Source: Candidatus Peribacteraceae bacterium (GTDB lineage Bacteria > Patescibacteriota > Gracilibacteria > Peribacterales > Peribacteraceae). Taken from it: 12,656 nucleotides of DNA. Where the stretch lies: contig JABFSS010000037.1 in NCBI GenBank assembly GCA_013140485.1, forward strand, positions 1 through 12,656. The letters are read 5' to 3'. This document shows positions 1-6,983 of the stretch, in pieces. The number at the start of each line of letters is the position of its first letter. Within the stretch, counting starts at the first letter, position 1. The translations under genes and the position numbers were made by a program. A model generated the notes under the pieces. It was not told the DNA's origin, did no database searches, and saw only the letters and a program-made list of their open reading frames with translations.

Positions 1-1109
1 TCACTGCCATTGACCCAGGCGTCTGCGCCGGTGTCGGGAATGTCTCGGCGGAGAAGGACGATCCGCTTGCCGATGAATTCTGCGCCGTCTTTGCCCTTCT
101 TGATGAATGCACGCTCCTTATTCGCGTTGAAGACCGTCAAATCCGCCAGAATCTTGTTCACTGCCGTTTCGGGTACGCTGAGGTATTTCCACTGCTTGAG
201 CTTGAGTGAGGGTGCGATTCTCCGTGCCGCCTGCTCCACCGTCCGCTCTTCATTGTTCGTGATGATCGTTTCGATGAAGATCTCGACGTGTTTCGGCGAG
301 CGAACGGGCAATTCCTTTGAATTTTGAATAATCGCGCTGGGCCTCGCCGTCACTGCACGTCGAAGACGTGCGCTGGATGACGCTATCCATTCATGCATTG
401 ACGCAAAATACGCATCCCCTGCCCCGCCCGCGCGTTCCGGATGCGGCATCAACGCAATGACGTTTCCAGCCGGATTGCAGATGCCCGCAATCGCCAATTC
501 AGAACCATTGGGGGTGATCAAAGGATCTTCACTGACTCGCCCCTCGGCGTCACAGTACGAGAAAGCGATCTGGTCATTTTTCTTCAGTTCGCTCAGAAGA
601 TCCGCGTCGCGTGTCGTAAAACGTCCTTCACCGTGTGCGATGGGAATCTGCATGACGCCGTCCCACGCGCTCGTCGCACAGCGGTCCTTGGCGCAACTGC
701 GGGTGATCCACACCCATTCGCTGAGGAGCGGCAGTCCTTGCATCCCCTGCTCCGTCTGGATGGCGTTTCGGGCAAGCGACATCTGCAATCCTTCCGCATT
801 CGGGATCAGACCGCTCTCGACGAGCACCTGCGCGCCGTTGCAGATCCCGATAACGACTTTTCCCGCATCAGCTTCATCTTTTATAAATTCCATCAACGGG
901 TCACGAGCCGCGACCATGCCGCTCCGCCCGCGATCCTCATAGGAAAAACCTCCGGGAATGAAATATCCGTCAACATCCTTCAACTTGGCACGGTCATCAT
1001 TCCAACGGAAAAACACGGGTTCCATCCCGACTCGTCTGATGACTCTCATTGATTCGACTTCACCGTTATTTCCGGGAAAGGAAACGATGGCGATTCGAGG
1101 CATCGACAT
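1..1109 (-). CDS. purQ: Phosphoribosylformylglycinamidine synthase glutaminase subunit (PurQ-like) with C-terminal extension; 3' partial
   Basis: Class I glutamine amidotransferase of purine synthesis: it releases ammonia from glutamine for PurL, which makes FGAM from FGAR. Read on the minus strand from ATG at 1109 (second ATG at 1103), the frame stays open to the left edge, at least 369 codons. Visible motifs are the N-terminal strand PRIAIVSFPGNN, a nucleophile elbow GICNGAQVL with Cys90, IAHGEGRF, and the distal catalytic pair in MPHPER (His223, Glu225). Ordinary PurQ ends soon after this HPE motif (about 220-260 residues). Here at least 125 more residues follow, including a stretch (VEIFIETI, then ERTVEQAARRI) that faintly recalls PurS. 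No Shine-Dalgarno site; an extended -10 lies directly upstream. The PurQ call is firm; the nature of the extension is open. Confidence 0.88.
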   Translation of the reverse strand, partial: MSMPRIAIVSFPGNNGEVESMRVIRRVGMEPVFFRWNDDRAKLKDVDGYFIPGGFSYEDRGRSGMVAARDPLMEFIKDEADAGKVVIGICNGAQVLVESGLIPNAEGLQMSLARNAIQTEQGMQGLPLLSEWVWITRSCAKDRCATSAWDGVMQIPIAHGEGRFTTRDADLLSELKKNDQIAFSYCDAEGRVSEDPLITPNGSELAIAGICNPAGNVIALMPHPERAGGAGDAYFASMHEWIASSSARLRRAVTARPSAIIQNSKELPVRSPKHVEIFIETIITNNEERTVEQAARRIAPSLKLKQWKYLSVPETAVNKILADLTVFNANKERAFIKKGKDGAEFIGKRIVLLRRDIPDTGADAWVNGS

Positions 1110-1115
1110 AGGCAA

Positions 1116-1124
1116 ATGATAGCA
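1116..1124 (-). promoter_or_regulatory. Extended -10 promoter of purQ, leaderless geometry
   Basis: Minus strand reads TGC-TATCAT, then six bases, then the ATG at 1109. TATCAT matches the -10 consensus at five of six positions and has the TG extension. Transcription should begin at or next to the A of ATG, so the mRNA would lack a leader. No convincing -35 was seen. Confidence 0.55.
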
Positions 1125-1180
1125 GAACCAGCGCTCGCCTATACTCTCGTGAATTTTCCATCTTTCCTGATGCTTACCCG

Positions 1181-1204
1181 GCCCCAGAAGATTTTCTCAG
1201 GGGA
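1181..1204 (-). terminator. Possible weak hairpin after frr
   Basis: CCCCAGAA at 1181-1188 can pair with TTCT and GGGG at about 1195-1204, leaving a CA bulge. It lies about 30 bases past the frr stop, between frr and the purQ promoter. There is no T-run after it on the minus strand, so a terminator role is only suggested by position. Confidence 0.25.
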
Positions 1205-1232
1205 AGACATATCGTAGTCGATTCTACATGTA

Positions 1233-1772
1233 TTAGACCTTCATAATTTCCTCTTCTTTCTTCTTCGCCATTTCCCCGATCTTCCCATTGTATTCATCCA
1301 CTCCTTTCTGCAATTCCTGATTCAATGTCTCCTTCACGTCTTCATCTTTCTCCGGCTTGATCGCATCGTGGACGACTTGGCGGTGCTTGCGCAGGCTCAC
1401 ACGAGCTTCTTCTGCAAGTTGATGCACGACTTTCTGCAAATGCTTGCGACGTTCCTCGGTCATCGACGGGAGCGTAATGCGAATGGCGACACCGTCATTG
1501 ATGGGCGAAGCGCCGAGATCCGCGAGCTGAATCGCCTTCTCGATAGCTCCCAGTACCGACCGGTCCCACGGCTGCACGACAATCGAGCGCTGGTCGACGC
1601 TGATGCCTGCGATCGACCGCAAATCCTGCTTCTGCCCGTAGGCATCGATCATGATGTGCTCGACGAGGGCGGCATTCGCCCTGCCCGTCTGAAGTTTGCT
1701 GTACTCGGTTTTGAGATGTGCGAGGACGGAGTCTGCGTCAGACCTGAATTTTGCAATGCGAGGGTCGACCAT
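1233..1772 (-). CDS. frr: Ribosome recycling factor
   Basis: RRF splits the post-termination 70S ribosome together with EF-G, in the cytoplasm. The 179-residue product is close to the usual 185 and aligns along its whole length. The start is MVDPRIAKF. The first long helix carries KLQTGRANAAL (family KIRTGRASPSL). The central domain has IVVQPWDRSVLGAIEKAI and then ITLPSMTEERRKHLQK, and the protein ends in a charged helix. The ATG at 1772 matches the family N-terminus; in-frame TTG at 1811 and ATGs just downstream of it would add unconserved residues. It lies 60 bases downstream of pyrH, a very common bacterial pairing. There is no Shine-Dalgarno sequence; a possible internal promoter sits in the gap. 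Confidence 0.96.
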   Translation of the reverse strand: MVDPRIAKFRSDADSVLAHLKTEYSKLQTGRANAALVEHIMIDAYGQKQDLRSIAGISVDQRSIVVQPWDRSVLGAIEKAIQLADLGASPINDGVAIRITLPSMTEERRKHLQKVVHQLAEEARVSLRKHRQVVHDAIKPEKDEDVKETLNQELQKGVDEYNGKIGEMAKKKEEEIMKV

Positions 1773-1797
1773 AGAAGAGAGGAATGAAATTGACGAC

Positions 1798-1806
1798 ATC
1801 ATAGCA
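1798..1806 (-). promoter_or_regulatory. Possible internal extended -10 promoter for frr
   Basis: Minus strand reads TGC-TATGAT in the pyrH-frr gap, the same form as the purQ element. It ends 25 bases before the frr ATG, so a transcript from here would have a leader of roughly 18-20 bases. No clear -35 was found. Confidence 0.35.
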
Positions 1807-1832
1807 GACAATTTCCGAGCCCGGGCACGTAT

Positions 1833-2534
1833 TTATCCATGCACGACTGTTCCGATCTTCTCGCCCTTCACAGCTTTGAGCAATGCACCTTTTTTGAAAA
1901 AGTTAAAGACGACGATAGGCAACTTCTGTTCGCGGCAAAGACTGAACGCCGACTGGTCCATGACGTTCAAGTTCTGCTCAATAGCCGATTGATACGTCAG
2001 CTCGGTGTACAGCTTCGCGTTGCGAAAGCGCTTGGGGTCTTTGTCGTAGATACCGTCGACATTGGTGGCCTTGAGCAGAACATCACAGCCGAGTTCGAGG
2101 GCGCGGAGTGCAGCTGCCGAATCGGTGGTGAAGTACGGATTTCCCGTTCCTCCTGCGCAAATCACCACTCTGCCTTTTTCCAGATGTCGAATCGCCCTGC
2201 GCTTAATGAAAGCTTCGGCGAGCTGGGGAACGTCGACCGCCGAGAGCACGCGTGTTTGCGTTCCGAGCGACTCGAGCGCCGACTGGAGCGCGACGCTGTT
2301 CATAATCGTCGCGAGCATGCCCATGGCGTCGCTAACCGTGCGCTCGATCCCGCTTTCTTTGGTATCGCGGTATCGCCAGATATTGCCCCCACCGACCACC
2401 ACCACCACCTGCGCGATCTGCGCGAGCGGAATGATCTGCTTAGCCACCTGGATGAGCGACGTATGGTCGATGCCGTCTGACGACTTTCCGGCGAAAACTT
2501 CTCCGGAGAGCTTGAGCATGATGCGTTTGTACAT
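1833..2534 (-). CDS. pyrH: UMP kinase
   Basis: PyrH phosphorylates UMP to UDP with ATP, the entry to UTP and CTP pools. It is a cytoplasmic enzyme of the amino acid kinase fold, normally hexameric. The 233-residue product is of standard length and shows the family marks in order: N-terminal KRIMLKLSGEVF (nucleotide-binding Lys8 and Gly11), VVVVGGGNIWR, DAMGMLATIMN, CAGGTGNPYFTTDSAAALRA, and the uridylate-kinase signature LLKATNVDGIYDKDPK. ATG at 2534 lies three bases after the TAA of the upstream DUF4870 gene, so the two are probably translationally coupled; no Shine-Dalgarno is visible. frr follows. In many bacteria tsf (EF-Ts) precedes pyrH; here a membrane protein takes that place. Confidence 0.97.
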   Translation of the reverse strand: MYKRIMLKLSGEVFAGKSSDGIDHTSLIQVAKQIIPLAQIAQVVVVVGGGNIWRYRDTKESGIERTVSDAMGMLATIMNSVALQSALESLGTQTRVLSAVDVPQLAEAFIKRRAIRHLEKGRVVICAGGTGNPYFTTDSAAALRALELGCDVLLKATNVDGIYDKDPKRFRNAKLYTELTYQSAIEQNLNVMDQSAFSLCREQKLPIVVFNFFKKGALLKAVKGEKIGTVVHG

Positions 2535-2537
2535 GGA

Positions 2538-3044
2538 TTAAGAGGGTGAAGAGGACGAAGAGGAGGGCTGATCGGCAGGATTCTCCGCAGGTGGCGGTGT
2601 AGGTTGCGCAGGAGAAGAAGCTTTCTCTGAATGGAAATTCTTCATAAGGCGTGCCACATAGTCGACAATCTGTTTCCACGCTTCACGAAGTGAGATCTCT
2701 CCGCGCGACAGAGGCCCGATGATGGGAATGTCTTTCTTGTGGCCCTGCGCTGCGTTGATGAACCCAAGAACCATGAGCGCGAGGACGCCGAGTTCGAGGA
2801 TTTTGCTGACGATCGGAATGAAAAGAAAAATGACGGACAAGAGAAACAAGACCATCGCCTGCTTGGCATGGAACCGCACGAACGGCGACTTGCGCTTGAG
2901 GAAGTACACGACCACCGACATGATCCACAGATACGAAAAAGCAGCGATATCTTTGTTCTGTTCGATGTCGTCTTTCTCGGAAACCGGAGCGGGTGCCGCA
3001 GGGGGCGGCTGAATTTGCGCTTGAGGCGTTTCCGGTGTCTCCAT
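2538..3044 (-). CDS. DUF4870/Tic20-like membrane protein with Pro- and Ser-rich tails
   Basis: The 168-residue product has a disordered Pro/Ala/Gln-rich N-terminus (residues 1-25) and a core of about three membrane segments (35-50, 62-82, 84-100). Its tail is low-complexity, rich in Pro, and ends in a Ser run. The core pattern AFSYLWIMSVVVYFLKRKSPFVRFHAKQAM is typical of DUF4870: a TM helix, a basic loop with FVRFHAKQ, then two more TM helices. The molecular role of the family is not established; it resembles the Tic20 membrane fold. The ATG at 3044 is preferred to an in-frame TTG at 3062 because a TACACT hexamer ends seven bases before the ATG. It is the first gene of an apparent DUF4870-pyrH-frr operon. 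Confidence 0.8.
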   Translation of the reverse strand: METPETPQAQIQPPPAAPAPVSEKDDIEQNKDIAAFSYLWIMSVVVYFLKRKSPFVRFHAKQAMVLFLLSVIFLFIPIVSKILELGVLALMVLGFINAAQGHKKDIPIIGPLSRGEISLREAWKQIVDYVARLMKNFHSEKASSPAQPTPPPAENPADQPSSSSSSPS

Positions 3045-3051
3045 CCCGGGC

Positions 3052-3057
3052 AGTGTA
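3052..3057 (-). promoter_or_regulatory. -10-like element before the DUF4870-pyrH-frr operon
   Basis: Minus strand TACACT ends seven bases before the ATG at 3044, with TTCCAC 17 bases farther upstream as a weak -35. A second hexamer, TACAAT, lies 12 bases upstream and could give a short leader instead. Either would drive the operon. Confidence 0.45.
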
Positions 3058-3134
3058 CTCAAAATTGTACTATCGTGGAAGCATCAAAGAGGCGATTTTT
3101 GTGCTCACAATCAGGCAATTGAATGAAGCCTGAT

Positions 3135-3167
3135 CATCAACAAAACCGCCGGCAAGCGCCAGCGGTT
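3135..3167 (-). terminator. Rho-independent terminator of the 110-residue orphan gene
   Basis: On the minus strand AACCGCTGGC and GCCGGCGGTT pair over 10 bases (one T-G wobble) around a GCTT tetraloop, followed by TTTTGTTG. The stem covers 3144-3167. It lies about 30 bases past the stop of the gene at 3200-3532 and before the operon promoter. Confidence 0.8.
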
Positions 3168-3199
3168 CTGCTCTTCCGTGAATCCTTTCTAGGAAGCTA

Positions 3200-3532
3200 C
3201 TACTCGTCCCAACCCGCATGGTGCTTGTGGCCAGCGATGTAAAATCGCAACGCCAGCAAGTTTGTCGGATTCGCGAGCAGATTTTTCAATTCGTGCTCGG
3301 TGAGCATTGTGGGCGGCGCCAGGGAAAATCCCCTGAGCCGTTCAGGGTCCATCGGCTCATGAAAGCTCTTCCCCAAACCGTAGGGGAACTTCATCAGCCA
3401 ATACCCGACTTCCCGAGGATCGTCCGTTTTGCACAAGCGTTTCAGGGCCTCCAAGCCCTGCGCTTCCAACAATAATCGTTGTTGCAAGCGGTCAGCGACC
3501 GCATCCATCACGTCACAAAAGGACTTCGGCAT
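3200..3532 (-). CDS. Hypothetical 110-residue protein
   Basis: I do not recognise this protein. It begins MPKSFCDVMDAVADRLQQRL and has an N-terminal predicted-helical half (about residues 5-45). A middle segment with YWLMKFPYGLGKSFHEP follows, then a C-terminal helix around TEHELKNLLANPTNLLALRF ending in AGHKHHAGWDE, with three His residues near the end. It has no signal peptide or membrane segment, so it is probably cytoplasmic. The start at 3532 is fixed by GGAGGT four bases upstream, the only strong Shine-Dalgarno site in the window. A clear intrinsic terminator follows, so the gene is a self-contained unit. The real ribosome-binding site, terminator and clean frame argue that it is expressed. 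Confidence 0.72.
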   Translation of the reverse strand: MPKSFCDVMDAVADRLQQRLLLEAQGLEALKRLCKTDDPREVGYWLMKFPYGLGKSFHEPMDPERLRGFSLAPPTMLTEHELKNLLANPTNLLALRFYIAGHKHHAGWDE

Positions 3533-3536
3533 GCTT

Positions 3537-3542
3537 ACCTCC
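3537..3542 (-). promoter_or_regulatory. Strong Shine-Dalgarno site of the orphan gene
   Basis: Minus strand GGAGGT sits four bases before the ATG at 3532. It decides the start against the longer in-frame reading to 3589. It stands out because the other genes here lack such a site. Confidence 0.85.
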
Positions 3543-3637
3543 AAGCAAAAGGTGAAAGAGCACACAGCCAAACGTTGGCACGTGCTCAAGAACGTTCAGA
3601 TGCTTTTTTATTTTAATATAATTTTTGAAAATAGCAA

Positions 3638-3713
3638 TGGTACCCCCGGTAGGAATTGAACCTACGGCCAACGGGTTAGAAACCCGCTGCTCTATCCGCT
3701 GAGCTACGGGGGC
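3638..3713 (-). tRNA. tRNA-Arg(UCU), CCA encoded
   Basis: Minus strand, 76 bases. The acceptor stem GCCCCCG pairs with CGGGGGT (last pair G-U), followed by discriminator A and encoded CCA. The D arm is GCTC/GAGC. The anticodon arm is GCGGG-TTTCTAA-CCCGT with anticodon TCT, and the T arm is GTAGG-TTCAATT-CCTAC. It reads AGA codons. It is divergent from the SMR-like gene, sharing a 59-base promoter region. Confidence 0.97.
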
Positions 3714-3721
3714 ACTCAGGT

Positions 3722-3727
3722 ATTGTA
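3722..3727 (-). promoter_or_regulatory. -10 element of tRNA-Arg
   Basis: Minus strand TACAAT ends eight bases before the mature tRNA 5' end, with TTTCCG 17 bases upstream as a weak -35. The transcript would have almost no 5' leader. Confidence 0.5.
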
Positions 3728-3759
3728 ATCTCGTTTGAGTGCAACGGAAATGCGTGAGG

Positions 3760-3765
3760 TACACT
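3760..3765 (+). promoter_or_regulatory. -10-like element of the SMR-like gene, leaderless geometry
   Basis: TACACT ends seven bases before the ATG at 3773. There is no Shine-Dalgarno site. It is the same hexamer and spacing as at 3052-3057 on the other strand. Confidence 0.5.
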
Positions 3766-3772
3766 GCGAGCA

Positions 3773-4132
3773 ATGTCTGGTAATGCTCTAAAAATACTCG
3801 TACTCTTGCTCATCTTCCTCGGCGAGTTCTTCGTCATTTACGCCGAAATCCGCGCGTCGAACACGTATTCGCTTCCGGGCCAGTCGTTCGGGCGGGTATT
3901 CCTGGCGATGTTTCCCGTTTTTTTGGTCGGCGGCGCACTCCTCATGTCGGGATACATTCTTGGCTACCGTGCATTTCAGAATATTTGGATCGTGACGGCG
4001 ATCTCGATCACGTCCGTGCTGGTCGTCGAACCGCTCCTCGCGTTCACCATTTTTCAACAAGTGCCCACGCGCGGCGCCTGGCTTGGGTTGGGATTCGGTA
4101 CGGCCGGATTATTGTCGGCTTTGTTGCTGTGA
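3773..4132 (+). CDS. Small four-TM membrane protein, SMR/DMT-like
   Basis: The 119-residue, almost wholly hydrophobic product has four membrane segments (about residues 5-24, 40-64, 70-92, 98-119). Length and layout resemble the small multidrug resistance half-transporters (about 110 residues). There is an acidic residue inside TM1 (Glu18, in FLGEFFVIYAE). The second half, from SGYILGYRAF to GTAGLLSALLL, reads like the EmrE/DMT half with its small-residue Gly-rich helices. Known SMR proteins dimerise in the inner membrane and use a TM1 glutamate to exchange protons for cations. Whether this protein does so is inference, and no substrate can be named. It opens a cluster of four same-strand membrane genes. 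Confidence 0.65.
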   Translation: MSGNALKILVLLLIFLGEFFVIYAEIRASNTYSLPGQSFGRVFLAMFPVFLVGGALLMSGYILGYRAFQNIWIVTAISITSVLVVEPLLAFTIFQQVPTRGAWLGLGFGTAGLLSALLL

Positions 4133-4165
4133 TCGGGATTTAATAGCGTTTTCCAAAGGAACGAG

Positions 4166-4171
4166 TAGAAT
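4166..4171 (+). promoter_or_regulatory. -10-like element upstream of the DoxX gene
   Basis: TAGAAT ends six bases before an in-frame TTG at 4178 and 27 bases before the first ATG at 4199. It could give a leaderless TTG start or a leader of about 21 bases without a Shine-Dalgarno site. Confidence 0.4.
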
Positions 4172-4198
4172 CGACGATTGATCTTCCCCCTCACACTC

Positions 4199-4606
4199 AT
4201 GATGTCCTTCTACTTCCTGTATTCCCTCACCCCCTGGACGATGCTCTTCCTGCGCATCGCACTCGGAGCAATCTTCCTCACGCATGGCATGCCGAAGGTC
4301 AAAGCGCCGCAGGCAATGGCCGCCGGAATGGGCATGTCGTCGGGCATGGTGACACTCGTGGGTCTGGTTGAGGTCGTTGGCGCGATTTCCCTCATCCTTG
4401 GTCTCTTCACGTCGCTGGGTGCTCTCGGCCTCGCGGTGATCATGATCGGAGCGATCTATTACAAGATCAATGCGTGGAAAGTACCGTTCTCCGAAATGGG
4501 CAAGATGGGCTGGGAATTCGATCTCATTCTGCTCGCAGCCGCTCTTCTGCTGATGACATCGGGAGCCGGCCCGATGAGCTTGGACGCAACGTTCGGCATC
4601 TACTGA
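4199..4606 (+). CDS. DoxX family membrane protein
   Basis: The 135-residue product has four membrane segments and the DoxX pattern. TM1 runs MLFLRIALGAIFLTHGMPKV, the usual R-x3-G-x-iFl-hG-x-xK motif. TM2 has GLVEVVGAISLILGLFTSLGAL, TM3 has AVIMIGAIYYKI, and a WEFDLILLAAALLLM segment is close to the family's C-terminal helix. DoxX proteins are inner-membrane proteins; members have been linked to thiosulfate:quinone oxidoreductase and redox or oxidative-stress systems, but most are unassigned. The start is uncertain: ATG at 4199 or 4202, or TTG at 4178, which would add seven residues. It lies 66 bases after the SMR-like gene and 17 before the next. Confidence 0.87.
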   Translation: MMSFYFLYSLTPWTMLFLRIALGAIFLTHGMPKVKAPQAMAAGMGMSSGMVTLVGLVEVVGAISLILGLFTSLGALGLAVIMIGAIYYKINAWKVPFSEMGKMGWEFDLILLAAALLLMTSGAGPMSLDATFGIY

Positions 4607-4611
4607 TCGGG

Positions 4612-4617
4612 TACAAT
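4612..4617 (+). promoter_or_regulatory. -10-like element, leaderless geometry
   Basis: TACAAT lies wholly within the 17-base gap between the DoxX stop and the next ATG, ending exactly six bases before that ATG (4624). There is no Shine-Dalgarno site. Confidence 0.5.
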
Positions 4618-4623
4618 CATCGT

Positions 4624-5298
4624 ATGCCATACTTCGACTGGTTTCCGGTTGAGTACAGACCGCTTGTCTATTTCCTTCTGCAGTTTGGGCTCGTCAGCGT
4701 CGCGTATTCGTGGATCGTCCTGAGCATCACGTCCGTCATTGGCATGATCTGGCGAATGTTGCGCATCCCCGGGGATCTTGGAACATTCATCAAAGTGACG
4801 CTGGGGCATCCCATGCTCGCGCTCGTGACGATTCTGGTGCTGCTGATGGGCATTACCGCGGAACCCTCTCAGAGGATCTTCTATACTATCATCGCCTGTG
4901 CGTTCCTCTGGGTCACGCTCGCCCCGGAATTATATGAGGATTACGGACGTTCTCCGAGTGCACAATCCTCGCGGTCTCGATTGCTGTTCGCCGTGCGGCT
5001 GCTTTTGATCATCGTGTGGACGGCTGCCGTGGCAGCGTCGGCTATGGGCAACTGGTTCACAACCCTTATCGAGAGGCCCGAATGGTGGTTTCTGGTTTTT
5101 CTTGCATTGAAAACTTCTCAGCTCATTGTGTGGATCTTCGCACTGCCGTACTTTCTCGGTCTCGCAGCGGGCACGTTCGGAGCATATTCGCTTTTCCGCT
5201 CACTCTTCAAGGCGCTCTTCGCGACGTTCGGACTGCTCGGTGAATTGCGCCATGTCTCCCAACCTCGATCTGACCTCCCCTCCGTCGGACCACAATGA
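4624..5298 (+). CDS. Hypothetical polytopic membrane protein, about six TM segments
   Basis: I do not recognise the family. The 224-residue product has hydrophobic segments at about residues 13-43, 61-79, 83-101, 120-142, 153-176 and 178-203. A short loop (WRMLRIPGDLG) follows the first. There is a polar Ser/Arg-rich loop at 106-118 and a polar C-terminal tail (LRHVSQPRSDLPSVGPQ). No catalytic motif is visible. Its TGA stop overlaps the ATG of the TPR GT-C gene (ATGA), so the two are probably translated together and may act at the same membrane site, for instance in handling a lipid-linked or surface glycan; that is inference from context only. Confidence 0.72.
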   Translation: MPYFDWFPVEYRPLVYFLLQFGLVSVAYSWIVLSITSVIGMIWRMLRIPGDLGTFIKVTLGHPMLALVTILVLLMGITAEPSQRIFYTIIACAFLWVTLAPELYEDYGRSPSAQSSRSRLLFAVRLLLIIVWTAAVAASAMGNWFTTLIERPEWWFLVFLALKTSQLIVWIFALPYFLGLAAGTFGAYSLFRSLFKALFATFGLLGELRHVSQPRSDLPSVGPQ

Positions 5299-6983
5299 CC
5301 GCTCAACGCTTCCTCCGTTCGAATGCGCTTCCGTTCGCTGTCATCACGGTTGCGGCTCTGCTCGTCTACTGGCTGTCTCTGGGCAATGAATTCGTGATTT
5401 GGGATGACGACACTCTGGTCTACAACAATCCGCTCACGCAATTGTGGACGGCGAAAAACTTCTTCGGAGCCTTCGCGTCGTACGATCCGGAATTGTACGT
5501 GCCATTGACGATCATCAGTTTTCAAATCGAGCATCTGTTGATCGAATTCGCGCCCATGTTCTACCACATCGATAATCTCATGCTGCACATTCTGAATGCC
5601 GGGCTCGTCTTTCTGTTGCTCCAGCAACTCGGCCTGAGGCGTTGGACGGCACTCGCGGCGGCAATGATCTTCACAGTGCATCCCATCAACACCGAGGCCG
5701 TTGCGTGGGTGAGTGGAAGGAAAGATCTGCTTGCCGCGTTCTTCTCACTGACGGCTTTGCTCGCATATCTGCAATGGCAAGTGACTGCATCGCGAAAATG
5801 GCTTTGGACAGGGCTCATGTGCTTTCTCTGCGCGGTTCTCAGCAAGCCGAGTGCTATTGTGCTCCCGGCTATTCTGCTGCTGATCGACTGGAAAAGCCGG
5901 GGACGTCTGACAAAAGAGAATGTCGTCTCAAAAATCCCGTTCTTCGTCCTCAGCATTCTGTTCCTGATCATTGGACTCTACGGGAAGCAGTCCAACATCA
6001 GTGCTCTCTCGCCAGCCGAGACATTCTTGCTCGCATGCAAGAGCACGGTCTTTGCGCTGGGAAAATTTTTCTGGCCATCGGATCTGTCCGTCATCTATCT
6101 GCAAACGGATGCGATCACGGTCGCACTTCCGCAATTCTGGATTCCGGTCGTTCTTCTGGGGATGGCGGGAATAATCATCGCGTTCGTGTGGTGGAGAAAG
6201 GGCGTTGGATGCAGCGCCCCTACCTTCGGCTTATTTTGGTTTCTCTTGTTCTTGATTCCCTCGTTCTCCAACTTCGCAAAAGACGACGTGTATTTCTTTT
6301 CCGACCGATACATCTATCTGTCACAGATTGGATTGCTCTTCATCCTCGGAATGGCCACAGACCTGCTGCTGCAGCGATTTGGGGCACGGACGCGTCTCAT
6401 GCTGCTCTGGTCTGCTGCAACGCCTCTTCTGCTGCTCCTTACGTGGAATGCGCACGCGCGGAGCCTGCAATGGCACGACAGTGAGACACTCTACCGCAAT
6501 GCTCTGGCGAAGAACGACCGGAGCGTCGTGATGCATTACAACTTGGGTGCTCTGGAGCACGTTCGGGGAAACCTGGACGCTGCGGAAGTCGAGTATCTGA
6601 AGACCATTGATCTCAGTCCGGACTACGTGAAGGCGCACAACAACCTCGGAGTTCTCTACAAGCAAAAAGGGCAGATTGACAAAGCACTTGCGCAACTGCG
6701 CCTGGCGAGTGACATGGATTCCGGATTCCCGGACCCGCACAGCAATATCGGCAGCATTCTGATGGACCGGGGTGACATCGACGGCGCAATAGTTGAATTG
6801 CGTGCGGCCATCGCGGTGAGCGAAACGTTCGCGCAAGCGCATATCAATCTTGGCTCGGCGCTGGGCAAGAAAGGCTTGTACGAAGAGGGCTTACGGGAGT
6901 TCCGCCGTGCGTTCGAGCTCGCCCCGCAATTGCTGGATGGCATGCCCGAAATCAAGCAGGCGTTGGAAAACCTCACCCCCTAA
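5295..6983 (+). CDS. GT-C membrane glycosyltransferase-like protein with four C-terminal TPRs (TMTC-like)
   Basis: The 562-residue protein has about ten membrane helices (residues 12-390) and a soluble TPR tail. It matches the layout of TMTC-type and related bacterial putative O-mannosyltransferases. An acidic loop WDDD (Asp37-39) follows TM1, as in GT-C enzymes. SYDPELYVPLT is in the next loop, the characteristic HPINTEAVAWVSGRKDLLAA is at 129-148, and FFSDRYIYLSQIG is at 335-346. Four 34-residue TPRs follow at about 412-445, 446-479, 480-513 and 514-547, each with the N-LG/A and A-P spacing. Such enzymes use polyprenyl-phosphate sugars to modify proteins outside the membrane; donor and acceptor here are unknown. 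It overlaps the upstream gene by four bases. The last residues and stop (NLTP, TAA) lie inside a repeat element. Confidence 0.85.
   Translation: MTAQRFLRSNALPFAVITVAALLVYWLSLGNEFVIWDDDTLVYNNPLTQLWTAKNFFGAFASYDPELYVPLTIISFQIEHLLIEFAPMFYHIDNLMLHILNAGLVFLLLQQLGLRRWTALAAAMIFTVHPINTEAVAWVSGRKDLLAAFFSLTALLAYLQWQVTASRKWLWTGLMCFLCAVLSKPSAIVLPAILLLIDWKSRGRLTKENVVSKIPFFVLSILFLIIGLYGKQSNISALSPAETFLLACKSTVFALGKFFWPSDLSVIYLQTDAITVALPQFWIPVVLLGMAGIIIAFVWWRKGVGCSAPTFGLFWFLLFLIPSFSNFAKDDVYFFSDRYIYLSQIGLLFILGMATDLLLQRFGARTRLMLLWSAATPLLLLLTWNAHARSLQWHDSETLYRNALAKNDRSVVMHYNLGALEHVRGNLDAAEVEYLKTIDLSPDYVKAHNNLGVLYKQKGQIDKALAQLRLASDMDSGFPDPHSNIGSILMDRGDIDGAIVELRAAIAVSETFAQAHINLGSALGKKGLYEEGLREFRRAFELAPQLLDGMPEIKQALENLTP

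Noticed and set aside
441..1052. Plus-strand open frames of up to 203 codons over the purQ region
   Set aside because: They are antisense shadows of purQ, whose minus-strand frame carries all family motifs; their translations are Arg/Pro/Ser-rich with no recognisable domain.
3099..3110. TTGTG-N2-CACAA inverted repeat upstream of the DUF4870 operon
   Set aside because: Arms of only five bases about 40 bases upstream of the promoter; it could arise by chance and has no second copy in the window.
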